The notes beneath the pieces are model-generated. The model was not told the origin of the DNA and made no database searches. It was given only the letters and a program-made list of their open reading frames with translations. Positions 1-5,518 of a DNA stretch of 6,779 nucleotides are shown in pieces. The DNA lies in the NCBI GenBank assembly GCA_946481425.1, contig CAMLNT010000130.1, forward strand, positions 1-6,779, given 5' to 3'. The stretch is from an uncultured Brevundimonas sp. GTDB taxonomy: Bacteria > Pseudomonadota > Alphaproteobacteria > Caulobacterales > Caulobacteraceae. The number at the start of each line of letters is the position of its first letter. Within the stretch, counting starts at the first letter, position 1. The position numbers were made by a program, and so were the translations under genes.

Positions 1-1283
1 TCCTCGAAATCCGGAAGCCCTCGGGCGACTTCAACCGCAAGTCCCTGAACCTGCATCACGGCATCAACATCACCGACGCCTTCATGGAGGCGGTCCGCGA
101 CGGCAAGACTTTCGATCTGGTCTCGCCGAAGACCGGCGAGGTCCGCAAGACCGTCGACGCCCGTTCGCTCTGGACCAAGATCCTCGAGATCCGCCTGCAG
201 ACCGGCGAGCCCTATCTGATTTTCTCGGACACGGTGAACCGCGCCATGCCCGAGCACCAGAAGGCGCTGGGCCTCAAGGTCAAGCAGTCGAACCTGTGCT
301 CGGAAATCATGCTGCACACCGGCGCCGACCACCTGGGCGTGGACCGGACCGCCGTCTGCTGCCTGTCGTCGGTCAACGCGGAGACCTTCCTGGAGTGGCG
401 CGATGAGCCCCGCTTCATCGAGGACGTCATGCGCTTCCTCGACAACGTGCTGGAAGACTTCATCCAGCGCGCGCCGCCGGCCATGGCCGCGGCCGTCTAC
501 TCGGCCAAGCGCGAGCGCTCGGTCGGCCTGGGCCTGATGGGCTTCCATTCGTTCCTGCAGGCGCAGGGCGTGGCCTTTGAGTCGGCCATGGCCAAGTCCT
601 GGAACATGCGGCTGTTCAAGCACCTGCGCCGCGAGGCCGACAAGGCCAGCCGCCTGCTGGCCGAGGAGAAGGGCCCCTGCCTGGACGCCGAGGAGCGCGG
701 CGTGATGGAGCGCTTCTCGCACAAGCTGGCCATCGCCCCGACGGCCTCGATCTCGATCATCTGCGGCGGCACCTCGGCCGGCATCGAGCCGATCCCGGCC
801 AACATCTATACGCACAAGACCCTGTCGGGCTCCTTTGCGGTCAAGAACCCCTATCTGGAGGACGTGCTTGAGGCGAAGGGCCTGAACACTGATGCTATCT
901 GGTCCTCGATCCTCGCCAACGAAGGCTCGGTCCAGCATCTGGACGGCCTGAGTGACGACGAGAAGGCCGTCTACAAGACCGCCTTCGAGCTGGACCAGCG
1001 CTGGGTCATCGAACTGGCGGCCGATCGTTCGCCAGAGATCTGCCAGGCCCAGTCGGTCAACCTGTTCATCCCGGGTGACGTCGACAAGTGGGACCTGCAC
1101 ATGCTGCACTGGTCGGCCTGGGAGAAGGGCATGAAGTCGCTCTACTATCTCCGCTCCAAGTCAGTTCAGCGCGCCGCTTTCGCGGGAGCCGAGGACAAGT
1201 CCGAGGCAGAGATCGATCCCAATCAGCCGGATCTCTTCGCGGTCGCCAAGACCGACTACGAGGAATGCCTCGCCTGCCAATAG
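1..1283 (+). CDS. nrdA: Ribonucleoside-diphosphate reductase, alpha (large) subunit, C-terminal part (5' end outside window)
   Basis: Reduces ribonucleoside diphosphates to deoxyribonucleotides for DNA synthesis in the cytoplasm, together with a radical-generating beta subunit (NrdB). The reading frame is open from base 3, before the first internal ATG at 84, so the gene enters from the left; 426 residues are visible, about the C-terminal half or more of the usual protein. The active-site motif NLCSEI lies at 291-308 and corresponds to Asn437, Cys439 and Glu441 of E. coli NrdA. A second active-site cysteine, equivalent to Cys462, is in VCCLSS near 354-371. PTASISIICGGTSAGIEP (738-791) matches the substrate-phosphate loop. 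LYY near 1140-1148 carries the tyrosine pair of the radical-transfer path. The protein ends in CLACQ, the flexible C-terminal CxxC that is re-reduced by thioredoxin or glutaredoxin. No nrdB follows in the window. The family call is firm; the class Ia assignment and symbol are inferred from these motifs. Confidence 0.95.
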   Translation, partial: LEIRKPSGDFNRKSLNLHHGINITDAFMEAVRDGKTFDLVSPKTGEVRKTVDARSLWTKILEIRLQTGEPYLIFSDTVNRAMPEHQKALGLKVKQSNLCSEIMLHTGADHLGVDRTAVCCLSSVNAETFLEWRDEPRFIEDVMRFLDNVLEDFIQRAPPAMAAAVYSAKRERSVGLGLMGFHSFLQAQGVAFESAMAKSWNMRLFKHLRREADKASRLLAEEKGPCLDAEERGVMERFSHKLAIAPTASISIICGGTSAGIEPIPANIYTHKTLSGSFAVKNPYLEDVLEAKGLNTDAIWSSILANEGSVQHLDGLSDDEKAVYKTAFELDQRWVIELAADRSPEICQAQSVNLFIPGDVDKWDLHMLHWSAWEKGMKSLYYLRSKSVQRAAFAGAEDKSEAEIDPNQPDLFAVAKTDYEECLACQ

Positions 1284-1300
1284 GCCGATGCGGGGGAACC

Positions 1301-1320
1301 CGAACGCGGTTCGTCTGTTT
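1301..1320 (+). terminator. Possible weak terminator after nrdA
   Basis: CGAAC (1301-1305) can pair with GTTCG (1309-1313) around a 3-base GCG loop, followed by TCTGTTT. GAACC (1296-1300) with GGTTC (1308-1312) is an alternative pairing. The hairpin lies 18 bases past the nrdA stop, where a terminator would be expected, but a 5-bp stem with a broken T tract is weak, so this is tentative. Confidence 0.3.
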
Positions 1321-1371
1321 GCCAGAAAGGTAAAGTCGAGTCATTGTGACGCGGCTGATGCCTGGGGAGGC

Positions 1372-1377
1372 GGAGGG
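1372..1377 (+). promoter_or_regulatory. Ribosome binding site that decides a GTG start
   Basis: GGAGGG sits 6 bases before GTG 1384, with another GGAGG at 1366-1370. This favours GTG 1384 over the upstream in-frame ATG at 1288, which has no comparable signal and would place 32 unlikely residues in front of a good signal peptide. Confidence 0.75.
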
Positions 1378-1383
1378 ACGACG

Positions 1384-2202
1384 GTGCGTACTCGCCGGTC
1401 GGTCTTTTGGGGAAGCGGCGCTGCGGTCCTGATGTGGGCCGCCGCAGGATCGCTGGCTCACGCTCAAGATATTGACTGGACCGCTGGCGTTGCGGTCGAA
1501 CTCGCCCCTGACGCCACCACGCCGATTGGTGTGGATGCCCTAATGCGTCAGGGCGATGGCCAACGGCTGGACCGCGCCCTATTCAACGGCACCGATGGTC
1601 TCATCGCGGCCCAGCAGCGCGGCGCATGGCGTCGCCACGCCGACGGCACCCTGGAACAGATCCGTATTCGCTCCAGCGATGAGCCGAGCCCCCTGCCCGA
1701 AGGCTCCATCGAGCGGGCGCGCTTCGAGGCGTCACAGCGCGAGGTGGCGTATCTGCGCGCCTGGCCGATGGTCTCGGGCCAGCCCGGCGCGGTGCAGGTC
1801 GAGTTGACTCCACACGCCGGGGTCGGCGTGAACGCCCAGGGCGGAACGGCTGAGGCAGGCGCCACCATTCGCGTTGGCCGCCTTGAAGTCGCGGACGGCG
1901 AGCACGCCTTCGACGAGGATCAGGGCCGTTGGTATCTGTTCGCGGCGGGCACCGGTACGGCCGTCGGCCTGAACTGGGCCCGCGGCATGGACGGCTGGGA
2001 TCGCCAGATCAGTCACGACACCGGATCCTTCATCGGTGACGCCCAGATCGGGGTGGCGTGGCGGCGCGGCGATACCCAGACTTCGTTCGGCTATGTGCAC
2101 CGCGAGGTGACGGCCGAGGGCGTCCACGGCGGCACGGGTATCGACCGGGATGCGACGGAAGGCTTCGTCGCCGTCCAGTTCTCGATCCGGCCGAGCTGGT
2201 AG
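1384..2202 (+). CDS. Secreted, probably outer-membrane protein with LpxR-like (DUF2219-like) C-terminal half
   Basis: With the GTG start the product is 272 residues. It begins with an arginine-rich n-region (MRTRR), a hydrophobic stretch to about residue 24 and an AHA|QD signal peptidase I site after residue 27, so it should reach the periplasm or outer membrane. The remainder has alternating short strands and glycine turns (HAGVGVN, AEAGATIRVG, RWYLFAAGTG, FIGDAQIGVAWRRG, TSFGYVHREV, EGFVAVQFSI) and ends in Trp, as many outer-membrane beta-barrels end in an aromatic residue. The pattern FIGDAQ-GVA...YVHR recalls the C-terminal part of LpxR-family lipid A 3'-O-deacylases. I do not find the N-terminal Asn-Asp/Thr-Asp catalytic motif of true LpxR, so enzyme activity should not be assumed. 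The family link is from remembered resemblance. It stands alone between nrdA and a convergent operon, and its stop abuts the stop of the minus-strand flavoprotein gene. Confidence 0.7.
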   Translation: MRTRRSVFWGSGAAVLMWAAAGSLAHAQDIDWTAGVAVELAPDATTPIGVDALMRQGDGQRLDRALFNGTDGLIAAQQRGAWRRHADGTLEQIRIRSSDEPSPLPEGSIERARFEASQREVAYLRAWPMVSGQPGAVQVELTPHAGVGVNAQGGTAEAGATIRVGRLEVADGEHAFDEDQGRWYLFAAGTGTAVGLNWARGMDGWDRQISHDTGSFIGDAQIGVAWRRGDTQTSFGYVHREVTAEGVHGGTGIDRDATEGFVAVQFSIRPSW

Positions 2203-3399
2203 TCAGCCCCTTCTCTGGAGCCAGTCCGCACAGGCCTCGCCGGCGACCAGACCCGAGGCCATGACCGCTGTCAGCAGATAGCCGCCGGTCGGGGCTTCCC
2301 AGTCCAGCATCTCACCGCAGGCGAAGACGCCCGGCCGTGCCGGCAGCATCAGCCCGTCGTCGACCTGATCGAGCCGCAGTCCCCCGGCCGAGGAGATGGC
2401 GCGATCGAGACCCTGGACGCCCGTCACTATGAGACGCAGCGCTTTGATCCGCGACGCGATCCGGCGGGGATCGTCCTTCAGGGGCGCCGGCTCGCGCAGG
2501 AGCGAGATGGCCTGGGGCGGCAGACCGGAGGCCTTTCTCAGGTGATTGGAGAGGCTGTCGCGGCCGCGCGGCCGAGCCAGACGGGCAGTCAGCATTTCGA
2601 GGTCCACGTCGGGCTTGAGGTCGAGGACGATCATCGTCGATCCGGCGGCTTCTACGGCGTCGCGGATGGGCGCGGACAAGGCGTAGATCGCGCCGCCTTC
2701 GAGGCCGTAGCCGGCGATCATGGCCTCGCCCCGGACGGTCTGGTCGCCGTGAGTGAGGGCAACGCCCTTCAGGGGCTGGCCGGCGAAGCGATCGCGGAAC
2801 AGGTCCGACCAGCGGATGTCGACGCCCATGTTGGACGGCCGGAAGGCCTCCACGTCCTCGAGCAGGCCGGTCCAGGCGGCGTCCGAGCCGAGCCGAGGCC
2901 ACGATGCGCCGCCCAAGGCCAGTATTACGGCCGAGGCGTCCTCGAGCCGCTCGCCCGCCGGCGTGTCGAAGAAGAGCTGGTCGCCGCGCCAGCCCAGGAA
3001 GCGGGAGCGGGTGCGGACCTCGACCCCCTGCTTTTCCAACCGAGCCAGCCAGGCGCGCAGCAGGGGCGATGCCTTGAGCACCTTGGGAAAGACCCGGCCT
3101 GAACCACCGATGAAGGTCGGCTGGCCAAGCGCCTCGACCCAGGCGATCAGCTCGGCCGGGCCAAAGCGGTCGAGCCAGGTCCGAACCCGAGCCGCGGCCG
3201 GACCATAGCGGGACAAGAAGGCTTCGGGATCGGACAGGCCTTCAGAGTGGGTCAGGTTCAGGCCACCGCGTCCGGCCATCAGGAACTTGCGAGCGACCGA
3301 AGGCATCCGGTCGTGAACCACAACCTTGAGGCCGCGTCCGGCCAGCCGCTCGGCTGCCATGAGGCCGGCGGGGCCCGCGCCGATGATGTGCACGGTCAT
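2203..3399 (-). CDS. FAD-dependent oxidoreductase of the HI0933/BaiN type (PP_4765-like flavoprotein)
   Basis: A cytoplasmic flavoprotein of 398 residues, full length for the family; its substrate is unknown. The N-terminus carries a Rossmann dinucleotide-binding fold: IIGAGPAGLMAAE at residues 5-17 gives GxGxxG, followed by a strand ending in VVVHD. The family-typical segment RKFLMAGRGGLNLTHSE lies at residues 37-53. The C-terminal FAD-contact region, GVFACGEMLDWEAPTGGYLL, starts at residue 357 and is followed by a helix (TAVMASGLVAGEA). These three blocks in this order are characteristic of the HI0933 group; the exact RKFLMAGRGGLNLTHS form fits the PP_4765 subgroup best, from memory. The start is ATG at 3399. 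No Shine-Dalgarno is visible, but the ATG overlaps the stop of the preceding DUF188 gene (ATGA), so translational coupling is likely. Annotations such as aminoacetone oxidase or thiosulfate reductase sometimes attached to this family should not be trusted. Confidence 0.92.
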   Translation of the reverse strand: MTVHIIGAGPAGLMAAERLAGRGLKVVVHDRMPSVARKFLMAGRGGLNLTHSEGLSDPEAFLSRYGPAAARVRTWLDRFGPAELIAWVEALGQPTFIGGSGRVFPKVLKASPLLRAWLARLEKQGVEVRTRSRFLGWRGDQLFFDTPAGERLEDASAVILALGGASWPRLGSDAAWTGLLEDVEAFRPSNMGVDIRWSDLFRDRFAGQPLKGVALTHGDQTVRGEAMIAGYGLEGGAIYALSAPIRDAVEAAGSTMIVLDLKPDVDLEMLTARLARPRGRDSLSNHLRKASGLPPQAISLLREPAPLKDDPRRIASRIKALRLIVTGVQGLDRAISSAGGLRLDQVDDGLMLPARPGVFACGEMLDWEAPTGGYLLTAVMASGLVAGEACADWLQRRG

Positions 3400-3857
3400 G
3401 GGACACCGGCCCGGCGGGCGACGACGACGGCGCGGTCTAGCGCCTGGAGGAAGGCGGAGCGGTCGCGCGGACCGAAGGGCGGCGGGCCGGAGGTGGCCAC
3501 GCCCATGGAGCGCAGATGCTCGCCCACCATGCGCCCGGCCAAGGCTGATCCGATGGAATCGGCGGTGAAGGGCTGGCCGTTCGGCTTGATCGCCTGTGCC
3601 CCGGCCTTGAGCACGCGGTCGGCCAGCGGAATGTCTGAGGTGACGACGATGTCGCCGCGGGCGGCGCGCTCGGCGATCCAGTCGTCGGCGACGTCCGGAC
3701 CGCTATCGACCACGACCTGTTCGATGAAGGGGGCCCGACGGGTGTTGATCCAGCCGTTGGACACCACGAAGACGTGAAGGCCGCAGCGCTCGGCCACGCG
3801 ATAGCACTCCTCCTTCACTGGGCAGGCGTCGGCGTCGATGAACAGGCGGGGCGGCAT
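3396..3857 (-). CDS. YaiI/YqxD family protein (DUF188, UPF0178)
   Basis: A 153-residue cytoplasmic protein whose length matches this widespread family; its function has not been established to my knowledge, although the fold is related to PIN/NYN-type nuclease domains. The N-terminal signature LFIDADACPVKEE (residues 5-17) supplies the conserved aspartates and cysteine. Further family blocks follow: DSGPDVADDWIAERA, GDIVVTSDIPLADRVL, IKPNGQPFTADSIGSALA and SGPPPFGPRDRSAFLQALDR. I chose ATG 3857 because MPPRLFIDADACPVKEE is where family members begin; the frame stays open to an ATG at 3989, but those 44 extra residues are compositionally poor and unlike the family. It is the first gene of a two-gene unit, and its TGA overlaps the ATG of the flavoprotein by four bases. 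No Shine-Dalgarno precedes ATG 3857, so the transcript may be leaderless or nearly so. Confidence 0.93.
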   Translation of the reverse strand: MPPRLFIDADACPVKEECYRVAERCGLHVFVVSNGWINTRRAPFIEQVVVDSGPDVADDWIAERAARGDIVVTSDIPLADRVLKAGAQAIKPNGQPFTADSIGSALAGRMVGEHLRSMGVATSGPPPFGPRDRSAFLQALDRAVVVARRAGVP

Positions 3858-4165
3858 CCGGATGCTGTTTAGCGCAGAATTGGCGTCCGCAGAGTCCGCC
3901 GAAGCCGGATCGACCGGAATGTTGAGGACTGCCGAATAGCAGGGAGCGGCCCGCTGGGGCGGGCAAACCCCGCCGCCTGGGATCGACAAGCCGATGAAAT
4001 GGCTGCTCCATCGACGGGATCACACGGGCGTGAAGGCGCGTCATTAGACGTTCGGTCGAAAGGGGCGTAGGCTGGATAGATCGTGGGTGAACATCGTTAG
4101 GCGCCCGCGGCTGAGAGATAACGGTTCGCCGCAAACTCCCGCCTCATCGGATTGGGCGTCTGGCC
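3858..4165. other. Noncoding gap between divergent units (promoter region)
   Basis: This stretch separates the minus-strand DUF188 gene from the plus-strand small genes, so it should contain promoters for both directions. Read on the minus strand, GCTAAACA (3866-3873) ends 8 bases before the DUF188 ATG and resembles a Caulobacter-type -10 box (GCTANAWC), but I see no clear -35. GGCGGG/CCCGCC at 3958-3974 can form a hairpin. GCGGC (4107-4111) and GCCGC (4128-4132) could pair around 16 bases. Open frames crossing the gap have no family-like sequence and no ribosome binding site. I see no tRNA, repeat array or recognisable riboswitch. Confidence 0.6.
3958..3974. repeat. Short inverted repeat (hairpin without T tract)
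   Basis: GGCGGG (3958-3963) and CCCGCC (3969-3974) are perfect inverted arms around CAAAC. Neither side is followed by a run of T, so it is not an obvious intrinsic terminator in either direction. It lies about 100 bases upstream of the DUF188 start and has no assigned role. Confidence 0.4.
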
Positions 4166-4351
4166 ATGAACTTCATCTGTTACATCGACCGACAGGATAG
4201 CGACACGCCCCACATGGAGCCGCTGGTCGCCAATGACCTTGATGCGGCCCGCGTCGAGGCCGGGGCGATGCTGACCTTTTATGACTCTGGCATCGCCGCG
4301 CGCATCTTTCACGGCGATGTGGAGATGGCCCGGGTCGCCCGGGTGTTGTGA
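4166..4351 (+). CDS. Small uncharacterised protein (61 aa)
   Basis: I do not recognise a named family. The product starts MNFICYIDRQDSDTPHMEPL, continues through an amphipathic helix-like stretch (NDLDAARVEAGAML) and ends with short hydrophobic strands (AARIFHGDVEMARVARVL). The beta-helix-beta impression and the DLDAARVEA segment loosely resemble small DUF6894-type proteins, but that is only a guess. There is no signal peptide, membrane segment or cysteine pair (one Cys at residue 5). Support for a real gene comes from coding-like codon use, a 4-base GTGA overlap with a second small gene, and placement in an otherwise empty gap. No good Shine-Dalgarno precedes ATG 4166. It is probably cytoplasmic. 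Confidence 0.65.
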   Translation: MNFICYIDRQDSDTPHMEPLVANDLDAARVEAGAMLTFYDSGIAARIFHGDVEMARVARVL

Positions 4352-4545
4352 GCGAGCGGCCTACTTCCATGGAGCGGGCCTTTGAGCTCGCCCGTTCGGG
4401 CCAGTGTCGGGGCGTCCATGAAATCCGCCAGCGCCTCCACGCCGAGGGACTTGATCCACGCCAGATCGAGGGAGCAGGCCTGCTGAAACAGCTGCGCGGT
4501 ATCACGGCCGAGGCGCGGCGGCGCCGGACCACCGGGACCGCCTGA
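4348..4545 (+). CDS. Small uncharacterised protein (65 aa), coupled to the preceding gene
   Basis: The function is unknown. The sequence looks mostly helical and basic: a helix around MERAFELARSG (residues 8-18), then CRGVHEIRQRLHAEGLD (residues 20-36), then GLLKQLRGITAEARRRR with an Arg-rich tail. Helix-turn-helix-sized segments and the basic end could suit nucleic-acid or protein binding, but no motif proves this. I recall similar short SMERAFELARSG proteins in alphaproteobacteria, which supports a real gene. The GTG start overlaps the upstream stop as GTGA, so expression is probably coupled; ATG 4369 is the alternative start and would give 58 residues. An inverted repeat overlaps its stop codon. 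Confidence 0.68.
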   Translation: MSERPTSMERAFELARSGQCRGVHEIRQRLHAEGLDPRQIEGAGLLKQLRGITAEARRRRTTGTA

Positions 4546-4558
4546 GGCCGCGTCAGGC
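4540..4558 (+). terminator. Possible terminator hairpin at the end of the small-gene pair
   Basis: GCCTGA (4540-4545) and TCAGGC (4553-4558) are perfect 6-base inverted arms around GGCCGCG, and the first arm includes the stop codon of the 65-aa gene. The sequence after it is not T-rich (AGGCATCG), so it may be a weak or Rho-assisted terminator or an RNA-stabilising 3' hairpin. Confidence 0.35.
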
Positions 4559-4643
4559 AGGCATCGTCGGTCGGTTTCTGGTCCTGCAGATGTCGATGTC
4601 GGTCCGAAAACACAGCGGGACGACCGACACGGGCGGCAGGCTG

Positions 4644-4671
4644 TTGTCACCCTGTCACCCGTCTCTAGTCC
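4644..4671 (+). promoter_or_regulatory. Candidate promoter for the permease-peptidase unit
   Basis: TTGTCAC (4644-4650) and TCTAGTCC (4664-4671), separated by 13 bases, partly fit the Caulobacter housekeeping pattern TTGACGS-N10-14-GCTANAWC. Transcription would begin roughly 25 bases before ATG 4701. Several consensus positions are missing, so this is a positional guess. Confidence 0.28.
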
Positions 4672-4700
4672 CCAAACCCCAATCCCCCTACATAGCCGCC

Positions 4701-5507
4701 ATGACCCCGCCCGCCACGCCGCCCATCCCTCGCGCCTATTCCGGCCTCAACTGGGAGGGACTCAAGACCCTCTACCTCAAGGAGGTCCGGCGCTTCTGGA
4801 AAGTGGGAGCCCAGACGGTGTTCGCGCCGGTGGTGACGACCCTGCTCTACATGATGGTCTTCGTGGTCGCGGTACAGGGCGCCCGCCCGCCGATTCATGG
4901 CGTGGGCTTCGCCGAGTTTGCGGGCCCCGGCCTGATCATGATGGCGGTGCTGAACAACGCCTTCGCCAACTCCTCATCATCCCTGATCCAGGCCAAGATC
5001 ATGGGCACGGCGACGGATTTCCTGACGCCACCGCTCTCCCCGTTCGAGCTTCTGCTCGGCTTCGGCCTGGGCGCCGCGACCCGCGGTCTGGTCGTGGGGC
5101 TCGTCACCGCCATCTGCGTCTGGCCCTTCTCGCGCTACGGCGCCGAGCACCTGTGGGCCATCGTCTTCTTCTCGGTCATCGCCTCGCTGATGCTGGGCCT
5201 GATGGGCGTGCTCGCCGGTCTCTGGGCCGAAAAGTTCGATCACCTGTCGGCGGTCCAGAACTTCGTGGTCATGCCCATGACCTTTCTGTCGGGCACCTTC
5301 TACGCGGTCGAGAACCTGCCCGAGCCCTTCGCGACCCTCAGCCACTGGAACCCGTTCTTCTATCTGATCGACGGCTTCCGCTACGGCTTCATCGGCCAGG
5401 CCGAGGGCGATTTGACGGTGGGGATCATTCTCTCCATCGTCCTGACCGTCATCGTCGGCTGGGCGGCCTATGAGGTCTTCCGCAGGGGCTGGCGTCTCAA
5501 GTCCTAG
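4701..5507 (+). CDS. ABC-2 type transporter permease (YadH-like)
   Basis: Integral inner-membrane subunit of an ABC exporter; the substrate cannot be read from the sequence. The product is 268 residues with about six membrane segments, near residues 39-59, 74-95, 115-141, 150-175, 187-203 and 238-258. An amphipathic N-terminal segment (LKTLYLKEVRRFWKV) precedes the first. Family-typical features are FAGPGLIMMAVLNNAFAN, a cytoplasmic loop with KIMGTATDFLTPPLSPFE, a VVMPMTFLSGTFY segment, and the closing NPFFYLIDGFRYGFIG. These match E. coli YadH and other COG0842 permeases in order and length. The frame is open upstream to ATG 4590, but MTPPATPPIP at 4701 is preferred because the extra 37 residues look noncoding. 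There is no clear Shine-Dalgarno. The ATP-binding subunit (YadG-like) is not adjacent in the window. A secreted peptidase gene follows after 11 bases, apparently in the same transcript. Confidence 0.92.
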   Translation: MTPPATPPIPRAYSGLNWEGLKTLYLKEVRRFWKVGAQTVFAPVVTTLLYMMVFVVAVQGARPPIHGVGFAEFAGPGLIMMAVLNNAFANSSSSLIQAKIMGTATDFLTPPLSPFELLLGFGLGAATRGLVVGLVTAICVWPFSRYGAEHLWAIVFFSVIASLMLGLMGVLAGLWAEKFDHLSAVQNFVVMPMTFLSGTFYAVENLPEPFATLSHWNPFFYLIDGFRYGFIGQAEGDLTVGIILSIVLTVIVGWAAYEVFRRGWRLKS

Positions 5508-5512
5508 GGGGA
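5506..5512 (+). promoter_or_regulatory. Ribosome binding site overlapping the permease stop codon
   Basis: AGGGGGA begins inside the permease TAG and lies 6 bases before ATG 5519. It fixes the peptidase start and suggests that ribosomes finishing the permease can reload on the peptidase gene. Confidence 0.75.
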
Positions 5513-5518
5513 CAACCT

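Noticed and set aside
1288..1383. Upstream ATG start for the LpxR-like protein.
   Set aside because: It would bury the signal peptide behind 32 residues and lacks a ribosome binding site, whereas GTG 1384 has GGAGGG at the right distance.
2542..3102. Plus-strand open frame (186 codons) inside the flavoprotein gene.
   Set aside because: It lies wholly opposite a full-length HI0933-type protein, shows no family motif, and is typical of high-GC antisense frames.
3858..3989. N-terminal extension of the DUF188 protein to an ATG at 3989.
   Set aside because: The added 44 residues do not resemble the family, which begins at the MPPRLFIDADACPV segment.
4087..4200. Short plus-strand frame from GTG 4087 running into the start of the 61-aa gene.
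   Set aside because: It has no ribosome binding site, no protein-like pattern, and overlaps a better-supported gene in another frame.
4328..4346. Direct repeat of CCCGGGT near the end of the 61-aa gene.
   Set aside because: It encodes a simple ARVARV repeat and has only two short copies; no mobile or regulatory meaning is supported.
4566..4628. Perfect 8-base inverted repeat GTCGGTCG (4566-4573) / CGACCGAC (4621-4628).
   Set aside because: The arms are 47 bases apart, do not extend and consist of common CG-rich words; chance is a sufficient explanation.
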